Below are positions 1-8,709 of a stretch of DNA of 64,000 nucleotides, one piece after another. Below the pieces are notes generated by a model. It saw only the letters and a program-made list of their open reading frames with translations. It did no database searches and was not told where the DNA came from. Made by a program: the position numbers and the translations under genes. Within the stretch, counting starts at the first letter, position 1, and every line of letters begins with the position of its first letter. Source of the stretch: JABMQB01 sp964408795 (GTDB lineage Bacteria; Bacteroidota; Bacteroidia; Bacteroidales; Prolixibacteraceae); assembly GCA_964408795.1 (NCBI GenBank), contig CAYPAW010000075.1, forward strand, positions 15,009-79,008, in the 5' to 3' direction.

Positions 1-350
1 TCTCTAAACAAGAACGCAAAAAATTCGATCAGCTGATCCGCCAGTATATCGTAACACGAGAAAATCTGTATTGCCTTTTTCTCCTGATCGATATCCGGCA
101 TGAACCCCAGAAGATAGACCTGGAATTTATCCACTGGCTGGGGATGAGCCGCGTTCCGTTCGCTATGGTGTTTACCAAAGCCGATAAACTGAAACCTCAG
201 GAGGCAGAGGAGAAGGTGAATCGTTACACCCAAAAACTTTCTGAAACCTGGGAAGAAGTACCTCCCTGGTTTCTATCATCCGCAACCCAAGGGTTGGGGA
301 GAACAGAAATCCTTGCTTTTATCCAACAGATAAACGAATCAGCGAAATAG
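1..350 (+). CDS. engB: Ribosome-biogenesis GTPase EngB/YihA (C-terminal part)
   Basis: The frame is open from base 3 to the stop at 350, so the gene starts upstream of the window and only about 115 C-terminal residues are visible. The segment contains the family-typical stretch LIDIRHEPQ (switch/G3 side) followed by the G4 guanine-specificity motif TKADK, and a late SSATQGLG stretch at the G5 SSxTxxG position. EngB is a small TrmE-Era-Septin-like GTPase needed for assembly of the 50S ribosomal subunit in the cytoplasm. It sits 117 bp upstream of prs on the same strand. The N-terminal P-loop cannot be inspected. Confidence 0.9.
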   Translation, partial: SKQERKKFDQLIRQYIVTRENLYCLFLLIDIRHEPQKIDLEFIHWLGMSRVPFAMVFTKADKLKPQEAEEKVNRYTQKLSETWEEVPPWFLSSATQGLGRTEILAFIQQINESAK

Positions 351-467
351 AGTTTTGATAGTTTTTTAATTTCTTCTTACATTTAAGGATCAGATAGGCA
401 GGAATAAATAAGATATCGTATTATAAATGATCAACTTAACTATAATCCACAAAAAAAACGCACCAAC

Positions 468-1409
468 ATGGGCCACAAGAACCATCCGTTAAAAGTTTTT
501 ACCTGTACCGGGACCCGTCATTTAACAGAAAAAATCTGTGACAATTTAGGGATCTCTTTAGGCCGGTCGTCGTGTCCGGTTTTTGCCGATGGAGAATTTG
601 AACCCTGTTACGAAGAGACCATTCGGGGGTCTCATGTTTTCATTGTTCAGTCGACGCCTCCCCCGGCGGATCATCTTATGGAGTTATTGCTCATGATTGA
701 TGCTGCCAAGCGGGCCAGTGCCTACAAGATCAATGCGGTGATTCCCTATTTTGGGTATGCCCGCCAGGATCGCAAGGATAAACCCCGGGTATCCATTGGA
801 GCCAAGCTGGTTGCCGACCTTTTGTCGGCCGCAGGCGTCGACCGGGTGATCACCATGGATTTGCATGCCGACCAGATACAGGGTTTTTTCAATGTGCCGG
901 TTGACCATCTTTTTGCATCAGCCCATTTTATTCCCTTCATTCATAAGATGAACCTTCCTGATCTGGTGATCGCTTCTCCCGATGTGGGGGGAACCAAACG
1001 GGCCAATACCTACTCAAAGATGCTGGAATGCGGAATGGTTATCTGCCATAAATCACGCGCCAAAGCCAATGTGGTGGGAAACATGACCGTTATCGGAGAT
1101 GTCACCGGGAAAGATGTCATCATTGTAGACGATATGATTGATACCGCCGGAACCATCACCAAAGCAGCCAACCTGATGAAGGAAAAAGGAGCCAGAAGTG
1201 TGAGGGCTTTTGCTGCCCATGGTGTGTTATCCGGCCCGGCCATCAAAAGAATCGATGAATCGGCCCTCGAAGAAGTCTACTTTACCGATTCCCTGGCCCC
1301 AAAGAACAGATCCGAAAAAATTAAATATATATCTGTTGCTGAGGCCTTTGGAGAAGCTATCCTGCGAATCTATAAAAATCATTCGATAAGTTCGTTATAT
1401 TACCGGTAA
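468..1409 (+). CDS. prs: Ribose-phosphate pyrophosphokinase
   Basis: It makes 5-phosphoribosyl-1-diphosphate from ribose 5-phosphate and ATP, feeding purine, pyrimidine, NAD, His and Trp synthesis in the cytosol. The 313-residue length is normal for class I PRPP synthetases. Visible motifs are the ATP-binding ARQDRK at residues 98-103, the cation-binding DLHADQIQGFF at about 131-141, and the PRPP-binding loop VDDMIDTAGT at about 220-229. The start ATG at 468 gives the usual short N-terminus. It is first in a plus-strand housekeeping run with rplY, pth and the S4-domain gene, although rplY also appears to have its own promoter at the end of this gene. Confidence 0.97.
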   Translation: MGHKNHPLKVFTCTGTRHLTEKICDNLGISLGRSSCPVFADGEFEPCYEETIRGSHVFIVQSTPPPADHLMELLLMIDAAKRASAYKINAVIPYFGYARQDRKDKPRVSIGAKLVADLLSAAGVDRVITMDLHADQIQGFFNVPVDHLFASAHFIPFIHKMNLPDLVIASPDVGGTKRANTYSKMLECGMVICHKSRAKANVVGNMTVIGDVTGKDVIIVDDMIDTAGTITKAANLMKEKGARSVRAFAAHGVLSGPAIKRIDESALEEVYFTDSLAPKNRSEKIKYISVAEAFGEAILRIYKNHSISSLYYR

Positions 1410-1421
1410 TGATTATATTTG
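1391..1421 (+). promoter_or_regulatory. Bacteroidota-type promoter for rplY
   Basis: TTCG at 1391-1394 (consensus TTTG/TTG), then a 19-nt spacer, then TATATTTG at 1414-1421, which matches the Bacteroidota -7 box TAnnTTTG. It overlaps the 3' end of prs and lies about 105 bp ahead of rplY, leaving a leader that could carry L25-related regulation. This is a prediction from consensus only. Confidence 0.55.
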
Positions 1422-1525
1422 CACCGCTTTTCAAAGAGAGCCAGCCTGTATAATTATGCATGCTGTTTTATCCCGGCAGGATGCCTGGAGCAAAACTGAG
1501 TACCATAATTGTTAATTAGAAAAAC

Positions 1526-2170
1526 ATGAAATCTGTAGTAATCAAAGGACAAAAAAGAGAAACCGTCGGCAAAAAAAATGCCCGAATGCTGAGAATAAAC
1601 GGAAAGGTTCCGTGTGTATTATACGGAGGCGATAAACCCCTGCATTTCTATGCCGAGTTTGGTGAATTCCGTAAGGTTATTTATACTCCGGAAGTATTTC
1701 TGATCGACCTGGAAATTGAAGGAGAAACCTACAAAACGATACTCCAGGACCAGCAATGGCACCCCGTTGAAGAGAAACTTTTACACGTAGATTTTCTTCT
1801 GATTAAAGAAGATAAACCGGTGAAAATGGAGATTCCGGTGAAAACCGAGGGACTGGCCAAGGGGATCAAACAAGGAGGAAAATTATACGTAAACCTGCGC
1901 AAAATGCGGGTGAAAGCCCTGGCAAAAGACCTCCCGGACTCCATTGATATCCAGGTTGAGGATCTGGATATCGGCGACAGCATCAAAGTGGGTGACCTGA
2001 AAAGGGATAACCTGGAATTCCTCAACGATCCATCAAACGTTGTCGTTGGAGTCATCGTTACCCGAATGGCAAAAAGCCTCCTTCCTGAAGAAATAGAAAA
2101 AGAAGAATTAGAAGGAGAAGAAACCGGTGAAGAATCCGAATCCGAACAAACAGCCAAAACAACGGAATAG
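1526..2170 (+). CDS. rplY: 50S ribosomal protein L25 (CTC/TL5 family)
   Basis: This 214-residue protein is the long CTC-type L25. An N-terminal 5S-rRNA-binding L25 domain spans about residues 1-95 (the GKKNARMLR and PCVLYGG regions fit the family). A TL5-type beta domain covers about residues 100-190, and there is a very acidic Glu-rich tail from about 188. L25 binds 5S rRNA in the large ribosomal subunit. The acidic tail is common in Bacteroidota. The neighbour downstream is pth, whose possible upstream ATG lies inside this gene's last 44 bases in another frame. Confidence 0.95.
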   Translation: MKSVVIKGQKRETVGKKNARMLRINGKVPCVLYGGDKPLHFYAEFGEFRKVIYTPEVFLIDLEIEGETYKTILQDQQWHPVEEKLLHVDFLLIKEDKPVKMEIPVKTEGLAKGIKQGGKLYVNLRKMRVKALAKDLPDSIDIQVEDLDIGDSIKVGDLKRDNLEFLNDPSNVVVGVIVTRMAKSLLPEEIEKEELEGEETGEESESEQTAKTTE

Positions 2171-2192
2171 TGATCACCCAAAAGGAAGCAAC

Positions 2193-2762
2193 TTGAAATA
2201 CCTTATTGCCGGTCTGGGCAACATAGGAGGTGAATACCAAAATACACGCCATAACATTGGCTTTAGGATATTGGATGCATGGGCTGATGCATCCAATATT
2301 TCTTTTGCAGACCGGAGATACGGATTCATCGCCGAACACAAATACCGGTCCAGAATCTTCATCCTTCTCCGTCCGACCACCTATGTAAACCTCAGTGGCC
2401 GGGCGGTAAATTACTGGTTGCAGAAAGAAAAAATCCCTGTCGAAAACCTGCTGGTTTTGGTGGATGATATTGCCTTGCCCTTTGGCGTATTGCGAATCAG
2501 GGCCAAAGGAGGCGATGGCGGGCACAACGGACTCAAAAGCATCCAGGAAACACTGGGCCATACCAACTATGCACGGTTGCGTTTTGGCATCGGAGACGAG
2601 TTTCCTCAAGGCTTTCAGGTCGATTATGTATTAAGCAAATGGACCGCCGAAGAGGAAAAAGCCCTTCCGGAAAGAATAGAATCCTGCATTGAAATAATCC
2701 AAAGCTTTGGTACGTTAGGCATAGAAAAAACCATGAATCGTTACAACAAAAAAGAAGAATAA
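2193..2762 (+). CDS. pth: Peptidyl-tRNA hydrolase
   Basis: It releases tRNA from prematurely dropped peptidyl-tRNA. From the TTG at 2193 the protein is 189 residues, the usual family length, and begins with the canonical YLIAGLGN, with Asn10 and the catalytic His20 in NTRHNIGF. Further motifs are VDDIALPFG with the catalytic Asp near 91-92, and GGHNGLKS. AAAGGAAG at 2181-2188 makes a plausible ribosome-binding site for this TTG. An in-frame ATG at 2127 would add 22 Asn/Pro/Lys/Gln-rich residues that read through the rplY tail, and I consider that start less likely. The stop overlaps the next start (TAATG). Confidence 0.94.
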   Translation: MKYLIAGLGNIGGEYQNTRHNIGFRILDAWADASNISFADRRYGFIAEHKYRSRIFILLRPTTYVNLSGRAVNYWLQKEKIPVENLLVLVDDIALPFGVLRIRAKGGDGGHNGLKSIQETLGHTNYARLRFGIGDEFPQGFQVDYVLSKWTAEEEKALPERIESCIEIIQSFGTLGIEKTMNRYNKKEE

Positions 2763-3148
2763 TGGATTCAGAAGTGCGGATTGATAAATGGCTTTGGGCC
2801 GTCCGGATCTTTAAAACCAGAAGCAAAGCGGCAGAAGCCTGTAAAAAAGGACTCGTCACCCTGAACAATCGTCCGGTGAAACCTTCCCATACCGTGAAAC
2901 CCGGACAGGTGGTCAATGTAAAAAAGGCCCCCGTCATCCATTCGTTTCAAGTGCTTCAAATAACACAAAACCGAATGCCCGCAAGCCTGACTTCCGGATT
3001 TGTGGAGGATATAACCCCGCCTGAACAACGCAAACTGCTCGAAGTACAACGAAAAATGTCCTGGTTTAACCGCAAAAAAGGAACCGGTCGCCCAACAAAA
3101 AAAGAGAGACGGAATCTGGATCGTTTTTTCAACCCGGATCCTTCGTAA
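2762..3148 (+). CDS. hslR: S4-domain RNA-binding protein, Hsp15-like
   Basis: The 128-residue protein has an N-terminal S4 RNA-binding domain (about residues 5-60, RIDKWLWAVRIFKTRS followed by KGLVTLN) and a basic C-terminal extension ending in the KKERRNLDRFF region. This is the Hsp15/YrfH arrangement. In E. coli Hsp15 rescues stalled 50S-nascent-chain-tRNA complexes, which fits its place directly after pth. Start and pth stop share the bases TAATG, so translational coupling is likely. The symbol is assigned by family resemblance; ribosome-rescue function here is inferred. Confidence 0.85.
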   Translation: MDSEVRIDKWLWAVRIFKTRSKAAEACKKGLVTLNNRPVKPSHTVKPGQVVNVKKAPVIHSFQVLQITQNRMPASLTSGFVEDITPPEQRKLLEVQRKMSWFNRKKGTGRPTKKERRNLDRFFNPDPS

Positions 3149-3311
3149 ACAATCCTCCCGATTACCCCCGGGACGACGAAGATTGCGTTAACCTTTTTTT
3201 CAAAAGTTAAACACCATCTAAATCGGGGTTTTCCTGAACTTAATGCATATTTTTTGTAAATTTCGCATTGGTGTCCGGGAAAATTTTTTTGTTGTGGGGT
3301 TAAAACGTACC

Positions 3312-3329
3312 TCCGGCCTTAAGGCCGGA
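3312..3329. repeat. Perfect 18-bp palindrome
   Basis: TCCGGCCTTAAGGCCGGA at 3312-3329 is a perfect inverted repeat in the 286-bp gap between the S4-domain gene and the DUF4924 gene. No T-tract follows, so a simple intrinsic terminator is not obvious. It could be an operator or an extragenic palindrome. The remainder of the gap shows no gene. Confidence 0.6.
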
Positions 3330-3434
3330 ACTATTGATACCGCAATGATCACGGGCTTTAGACCATTTACTGTTTTTTCCCCGGAGAGTCGTGTAAATTG
3401 AATCGTCCAGATTGAATGTGTAAGCATGGAAATT

Positions 3435-3974
3435 ATGTTTGTAGCCAAAGAAAAAAGAAAAGAGAACATTGCCGAATACATCCTTTACATGTTTCAGGTT
3501 GAAGACCTGATCCGCTCTTTTAAAATGGATATGGATCTTATCCGGGACCATCTTATTTCCCATTACCGGGTAAAGGAATCCCAACGGCAGGAAGTAGCTG
3601 ACTGGTATGCGAACCTGGTGCGGATGATGGATAAAGAAGGAATCGCAGAGTCGGGGCACCTTCAGTTCCTCGTAAACCATATCAACGACCTCAACGAATT
3701 TCATCTGAGGATTTTACAACAAAATATCTCCCCGGAATATGCGGCTCTTTTTAACGGAAATATCGGGTTGATGAATGAATTCCGGTTAAAAGGGAATGCT
3801 TACTCCCACGATATCGAAACCTGCCTGAACGCGATCTACGGGTACCTGCTGCTTAAGATGCAAAACAAGGAGATAACAACCGGAACGGAACAAGCCATAA
3901 AACAGTTTGCCAATCAGCTGGCTGTTCTTTCGAAACTTTTCAGGGACTACGAAAAAGGCGACCTGGAACTATAA
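3435..3974 (+). CDS. DUF4924 family protein
   Basis: About 179 residues, predicted all-helical and soluble with no signal peptide. The opening FVAKEKRKENIAEYILYMFQ, the VEDLIR stretch and the later GNAYSHDIETCLNAIYGYLLL match my memory of the DUF4924 family, which is essentially confined to Bacteroidota. No function is established. An ATG at 3426 would add three residues (MEI); I prefer the ATG at 3435, which gives the family-typical MFVAKE start. It stands alone on the plus strand, convergent with the amidase gene. Confidence 0.8.
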   Translation: MFVAKEKRKENIAEYILYMFQVEDLIRSFKMDMDLIRDHLISHYRVKESQRQEVADWYANLVRMMDKEGIAESGHLQFLVNHINDLNEFHLRILQQNISPEYAALFNGNIGLMNEFRLKGNAYSHDIETCLNAIYGYLLLKMQNKEITTGTEQAIKQFANQLAVLSKLFRDYEKGDLEL

Positions 3975-4051
3975 ATGACAACCCACAATTCCCCTTTCAC
4001 ATGCAATGCCGAATGTTCATTCTGTATGTTTCCAGGGCATCGTGCATCCTG

Positions 4052-5089
4052 TTATTTATTGGTTTGAAAATCCTTCACCAGACCCAGCGTTAACCAGTTG
4101 GCCAAGGCCTGCCGGTTGTTGGTCACGATGAACCGTCGTTGGTCTCGGGCATGGTTTATATTGCCCAGTTCGATATATACCGCCACCGGGTAGGTATTCC
4201 TAACCATATAAAGCCCCCGGGAGGATACCGTGCCGCGGTATCCCCTGCCGGGTTGGTTCTCCCGGTATTTCTGACTGAAAGTTTGTTGCAGAATCTTCGC
4301 TGCTTTATGACCGGTATTGCTTCTTCGATCATGATAGAAGAACACATCGATGTTTTCACCCCGGCTGCGGGAATCTACATGTACAATGATCACCCGCTGA
4401 AATGCATTTCTGTTTTTGAGATAGAGATTGTTCACGGCATCCTTGCGTTGCCTCAGCCTGGCATTTTGATTCAGGGGAATGCTCAAATTCGGGTAACAAA
4501 CTTCATCCTTATCGGGTTTGAGGAATTGTTCATCCCGGATTCCGTCGTTGGGATCGCGGGTGATCAGATAGACGGTAGCTCCTTTTTCCATGAGGTTTCT
4601 GGCCAGGCGTAAGGTCACATCGTAAGCATACTCATCCTCACACAGGGTATAGCTTCCATACCTTCCCACAGCACCGGGATCAGGCCCTCCATGACCGGCT
4701 ACAAGATAATAAACAGCTCCCTGGAGTTCGTCAGACAAAAGGGCTACCTCCCGGTACTTCTCACCAAAAACCGCATAGTCCCGAACAACAGTAGGGGATG
4801 ATAGAGATGCTCCCGCATCACCTGTTGCCTGCACCGGTAATTTGTACATTCTTCCCGAAAAAAGCGCATTGTTTGCTCCCAGATCCGGTTTGTTCAGAAT
4901 AATAAACTCATCAAAATATTGCCCCGGTTGCAATCCATGCCTCCGGAGCAAAGTGAAAATACCATCCCCCTTTTGTGCCTCCACCAGCGTGTAATGCTCC
5001 TGTGAAACCCCGGGAGACATCATCGCCACTAAAAAAATCGTGAAAAGAATGCCTCTGAACTTATTTATATGTAAGTTTGAGAAATGCAT
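4052..5089 (-). CDS. N-acetylmuramoyl-L-alanine amidase (amidase_3), secreted
   Basis: A zinc-dependent amidase that cleaves the bond between MurNAc and L-Ala of peptidoglycan, acting in the periplasm during cell separation. The 345-residue protein has a signal peptide (about residues 1-29), a LysM-like N-terminal region (YTLVEAQKGDGIFTLLRRHG, about 33-52) and an amidase_3 domain from about 125. Zinc and catalytic residues are visible as AGHGG (His), a Glu in CEDEYAYD, HVDS (His) and VYIELGNINH (Glu). It is divergent from the 5'-nucleotidase pair, with only 68 bp between start codons. Confidence 0.88.
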   Translation of the reverse strand: MHFSNLHINKFRGILFTIFLVAMMSPGVSQEHYTLVEAQKGDGIFTLLRRHGLQPGQYFDEFIILNKPDLGANNALFSGRMYKLPVQATGDAGASLSSPTVVRDYAVFGEKYREVALLSDELQGAVYYLVAGHGGPDPGAVGRYGSYTLCEDEYAYDVTLRLARNLMEKGATVYLITRDPNDGIRDEQFLKPDKDEVCYPNLSIPLNQNARLRQRKDAVNNLYLKNRNAFQRVIIVHVDSRSRGENIDVFFYHDRRSNTGHKAAKILQQTFSQKYRENQPGRGYRGTVSSRGLYMVRNTYPVAVYIELGNINHARDQRRFIVTNNRQALANWLTLGLVKDFQTNK

Positions 5090-5157
5090 GAACCGGCCGT
5101 TCGTTTTTATTGTTTTAACGGATTAATATTAAAAAGATTTTTAATCATTCACAGCAC

Positions 5158-5937
5158 ATGCGCAAATTAGTTGTTTACAACCTGTTGTTAATAATCGTTT
5201 TTGTTTTGGCTGCCTGCAGCCAAAGCTATTTTTTTTCAGACGTTCGAACTCAGAACCGTACGGTTGATTCAACCCTGGCAGAAGAAGATCCGGAGGTGGT
5301 TTCTTTCATTCACCCCTATGCCTTGCATCTTGAAGAAAAGATGTCACGGGTTATCGGAATAGCCGATGAACAAATGGTCAAAAACAAACCCGAAAGTCCT
5401 CTTACCAATTTTCTGGCCGATTTGTTGCTCCTGGAAGGAACCGGTTTTTTAAACCAGGAACAGCAAAACCTCGAAATGGGAGCGATTTCCTATTTCAATT
5501 ATGGCGGTATACGGACTTTCATTCCGAAAGGGGAAATTACCGTTCGGAATATCTATGAGCTGATGCCTTTTGATAATAAAATGGTATTTTTGAAACTCAA
5601 AGGTTCGGATCTGAAACATTTTCTGAACAGGATGGCCGAAAATGGCGGTGACAGTCTGGGGGGTGTCCGGTTTGCTATTGCCGATGGGGCGGCCCAGGAC
5701 ATTCTGGTTGCCGGGAAACCCCTGGACCTGAATGCGCACTATTGGCTGATCACAAACGATTATGTGGCCGGCGGTGGAGATGACCTGGAGATGCTCAAAA
5801 ATGCCATCCAAACCATCTCCAGTGATTTGCTCATCCGGGATGTCATCATTCAGCACCTGGAAAAACTATCCCAACGTGGCCAGTCTGTATCCTCAAAAAC
5901 CGACGGGAGGATGTATTATAAAAAAAGTTCCATATGA
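5158..5937 (+). CDS. 5'-nucleotidase C-terminal domain lipoprotein
   Basis: This 259-residue protein carries only the C-terminal substrate-binding domain of UshA-type 5'-nucleotidases. Key motifs are NYGGIR (about 120), the NKMVFLKLKGSDLKHFL region and TNDYVAGGGD near residue 200, which in UshA contribute to nucleoside binding. A lipoprotein signal is present (hydrophobic stretch ending LAAC, Cys20). The metal-binding phosphoesterase half is encoded by the next gene, 28 bp downstream, in reverse domain order relative to UshA. The two products probably act together on periplasmic nucleotides; that partnership is inferred. Confidence 0.88.
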   Translation: MRKLVVYNLLLIIVFVLAACSQSYFFSDVRTQNRTVDSTLAEEDPEVVSFIHPYALHLEEKMSRVIGIADEQMVKNKPESPLTNFLADLLLLEGTGFLNQEQQNLEMGAISYFNYGGIRTFIPKGEITVRNIYELMPFDNKMVFLKLKGSDLKHFLNRMAENGGDSLGGVRFAIADGAAQDILVAGKPLDLNAHYWLITNDYVAGGGDDLEMLKNAIQTISSDLLIRDVIIQHLEKLSQRGQSVSSKTDGRMYYKKSSI

Positions 5938-5965
5938 TACTGGATACATTGAACAATTGAATCAT

Positions 5966-6877
5966 ATGAAGAGAAGAGGTTTTATCCGGAATGTAACCGC
6001 TGGAGCTACCGGGCTCATTGCCGGTCTGGCTCCCTTCACCCTGCAGGCGAGGAGTGGCTCACGGAGGATTACCATTTTGCATACCAACGATATACATAGC
6101 CATATCGAGCCTTTTGAGAGTTCTGATGAGCGATACAACGGAAAAGGAGGGCTGGCCCGCATTGCAGAATACGCAAAAAGAGTCCGTGCTGAAAATCCCG
6201 GAACCCTGCTCCTCGATGCCGGAGATATGTTCCAGGGAACACCCTATTTCAACTTCTACAAGGGAGAACTGATATGCAAAACAATGAGTATGGCAGGATA
6301 CGATGCCGGAACCGTTGGAAACCATGAATTCGACAACGGCCTGGAAGGCCTCAAGGAGCCGTTGCAATATGCCGGGTTTCCCCTGATCTGTTCAAACTAC
6401 GATTTCTCCGATACCATTCTGCGGGGAGCCTTCCCCCGCTACAAGACTTTCACCCGTGAAGGAATAAAAATCGGAATCTATGGCCTGGGCATCGAACTGA
6501 AAGGACTCGTGGCAGATGCGAACTATGGGAATACCGTGTACAACGATCCCCTGAAAACAGCCCTGGAGATGGAATCTTTTCTGGCTTCAGAAGAAAATTG
6601 TGCTTTGATCATCTGCCTTTCCCATCTGGGATTGCGGTACCGGGATGCGAAGATCTGTGATGAACAGATTGCAGCCCATACAGAGCAAACCCACCTGATT
6701 ATCGGAGGGCATACCCACACCTATCTTGAGAAACCCCTGGAAATAAAAAACAAAGCAGGCCGGCCGGTCATTGTAAACCAGGCCTGGTGGGGAGGAATGA
6801 TGATCGGCCGTATTGATTTTGTTTTCAGCGAGAACAAAAAGCAGACTTTCGGTACCCAAAACATCACAAACAGCTGA
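5966..6877 (+). CDS. Metallophosphatase / 5'-nucleotidase N-terminal domain protein
   Basis: A 303-residue calcineurin-like phosphoesterase. From the ATG at 5966 the protein starts MKRRGFIRN, a Tat-like exported leader. The open frame extends upstream to 5762, but that part only overlaps the preceding gene. Metal-ligand motifs in order are HTNDIHSH, DAGDMFQG, GNHEFDNG, CLSHLG and GGHTHTY. It lacks the nucleoside-binding C-terminal domain, which is supplied by the gene just upstream. Together they look like a split UshA-type enzyme hydrolysing extracytoplasmic nucleotides. lnt starts 3 bp after its stop. Confidence 0.9.
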   Translation: MKRRGFIRNVTAGATGLIAGLAPFTLQARSGSRRITILHTNDIHSHIEPFESSDERYNGKGGLARIAEYAKRVRAENPGTLLLDAGDMFQGTPYFNFYKGELICKTMSMAGYDAGTVGNHEFDNGLEGLKEPLQYAGFPLICSNYDFSDTILRGAFPRYKTFTREGIKIGIYGLGIELKGLVADANYGNTVYNDPLKTALEMESFLASEENCALIICLSHLGLRYRDAKICDEQIAAHTEQTHLIIGGHTHTYLEKPLEIKNKAGRPVIVNQAWWGGMMIGRIDFVFSENKKQTFGTQNITNS

Positions 6878-6880
6878 TCC

Positions 6881-8488
6881 ATGAAAAGATCAATACGAAT
6901 GCTCTTAGCCTGTCTTTCCGGCCTTCTGCTGAGCCTGGCCTGGCTTGGCTTCCCCGGATGGATCTTATGGTTCGCTTTGTTGCCCCTGCTATACCTCGAT
7001 GACTACTACGTTGCGGTCAGGAAATCGGTTCGCAGTGTTTCTTTCTTCGGGTATGCCTTTGTAACTTTTCTGGTCTGGAACCTGCTTACAACCTGGTGGA
7101 TCAAACATGCAACCCTGGTCGGAGCCCTGACAGCCATCATCCTGAATGCTTTTGCTATGGGATTGATCGTGTGGCTGGCCCATACAGCCCGGAGAAGGTT
7201 CTCCGGAACCCTTGGCTACCTGGCTTTAATGGTTTTTTATCTGTCGTTCGAATGGATCCATTACCACTGGGACCTTGAGTGGCCCTGGCTTACCCTCGGA
7301 AACGGATTCGCCAATCAGGTGAAAATGATCCAATGGTATGAGTTCACCGGTGTTTTCGGAGGATCCTTGTGGGTCCTGTCTGTCAACATCCTGCTATTCA
7401 GGATCCTGAAAAACCTGGTGAACAAAAACAGAACCCGTGGTTTCTACGTTTCTGTTCTTTCGCTCGGGGTGGTGGTGGGAATTCCTATCCTGCTTTCGGC
7501 GCGTATGTACCATCAATACACGGAAAAGGAAGATCCCCGGGAAATAGTTGTGGTCCAGCCCAATATTGATCCCTACAATGAATCCCATGACCTGGCTTTC
7601 TCCAATCAGGTACTCCAAAAATTTGTCCATCTGGCGCTTTCAAAGACAACACCCGAAACCGATGTCATCCTGGGACCGGAAACCATTTTTGAACAATACT
7701 GGGATGAAGAAACCCTGGAGTACAATAGCCAGTACCGGGATATCGCCCGGTTACTCGAAAAGACTCCGGGAAGTGATTTGATGTTTGGTGCCTCCACCTT
7801 AAAATACTACCAGCCGGGCGATACCCTCCCCGAAACAGCCAGAGTCAGGGAATTGAGCAACGGGCAAAAACGGGTTTTTGATATTTTCAATACGGCGCTG
7901 TATCTCCGCTCCGGAAGCGAACCGCAAATCTATCACAAATCGATACTTGTCAGCGGTGTGGAAAAAATCCCGTATCTGAAATACCTGGGTTTTTTGCAGA
8001 ATTTCATCATCGACCTGGGAGGCACCTCAGGCAGCCTCGGCAAACAGGGAGAACCGGCCAATTTCATAGCCCACGACGGAACCCGCATTGCCCCGGCTAT
8101 TTGCTACGAATCGATCTTCGGAGCATACATCGCGGATTTTGTCAAACAGGGTGCCCGCTACATCTTTATCATCACCAACGATGGATGGTGGAAAGACACC
8201 CCCGGATACAAACAACACATGTCGTATGCACGCCTCCGGGCCATCGAAACCAGACGCAGCATTGCCCGGGCTGCAAATACCGGAATCTCCTGTTTTATTA
8301 ACCAACGGGGCGACATTCTTCAGAAAACCGGGTGGTGGGAAGATGCAGCCATCAGAGAAAAACTGAACGGAAACGGGAAAATCACTTTTTATGTGCAGGC
8401 GGGGGATTATATTCCGAGAATCGCCTCCTTCCTGAGTGTGCTGTTGATCTTGCTCCTTCTGGTGCAGAAAGTAAGAAGAACCGGCTAG
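6881..8488 (+). CDS. lnt: Apolipoprotein N-acyltransferase
   Basis: The last step of lipoprotein maturation: N-acylation of the lipid-modified N-terminal cysteine at the inner membrane. The 535-residue protein has about five to six N-terminal transmembrane helices (residues 1-205), a nitrilase-type periplasmic domain (about 222-505) and a closing membrane helix. The catalytic triad can be read as Glu267 (GPETIFEQYW), Lys353 (YHKSILVSG) and Cys408 (APAICYESIFG). It starts 3 bp after the metallophosphatase stop, so co-transcription is likely. The window encodes many lipoproteins that would be its substrates. Confidence 0.95.
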   Translation: MKRSIRMLLACLSGLLLSLAWLGFPGWILWFALLPLLYLDDYYVAVRKSVRSVSFFGYAFVTFLVWNLLTTWWIKHATLVGALTAIILNAFAMGLIVWLAHTARRRFSGTLGYLALMVFYLSFEWIHYHWDLEWPWLTLGNGFANQVKMIQWYEFTGVFGGSLWVLSVNILLFRILKNLVNKNRTRGFYVSVLSLGVVVGIPILLSARMYHQYTEKEDPREIVVVQPNIDPYNESHDLAFSNQVLQKFVHLALSKTTPETDVILGPETIFEQYWDEETLEYNSQYRDIARLLEKTPGSDLMFGASTLKYYQPGDTLPETARVRELSNGQKRVFDIFNTALYLRSGSEPQIYHKSILVSGVEKIPYLKYLGFLQNFIIDLGGTSGSLGKQGEPANFIAHDGTRIAPAICYESIFGAYIADFVKQGARYIFIITNDGWWKDTPGYKQHMSYARLRAIETRRSIARAANTGISCFINQRGDILQKTGWWEDAAIREKLNGNGKITFYVQAGDYIPRIASFLSVLLILLLLVQKVRRTG

Positions 8489-8637
8489 CATAAAAAAAAC
8501 ACTCCCCTCAGGGGCCTTCGGGAATCCCTCTTCGCAGAAGGCTGCGCATCCGAGATACAACGGGATGCTCCATGGGTAAAAACAAACAATCCCGGAACCC
8601 CACACGCTGAATGGGAAGGTTCCAGGATTTTCTTCAG

Positions 8638-8709
8638 AGCCTCTCATGGGATTTGAACCCACGACCTGCTCATTACGAATGAGCTGCTCTACCGCTGAGC
8701 TAAAGAGGC
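8638..8709 (-). tRNA. tRNA-Thr (anticodon CGT)
   Basis: The reverse strand folds into a 72-nt cloverleaf. The acceptor stem GCCTCTT pairs with GAGAGGC. The D-arm contains AGCTCAGCGGTAGAGC. The anticodon stem-loop is GCTCA-TTCGTAA-TGAGC with anticodon CGT. The T-arm is GTGGGTTCAAATCCCAT. The discriminator base is T and CCA is not encoded. It lies alone, antiparallel to lnt. Confidence 0.95.
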
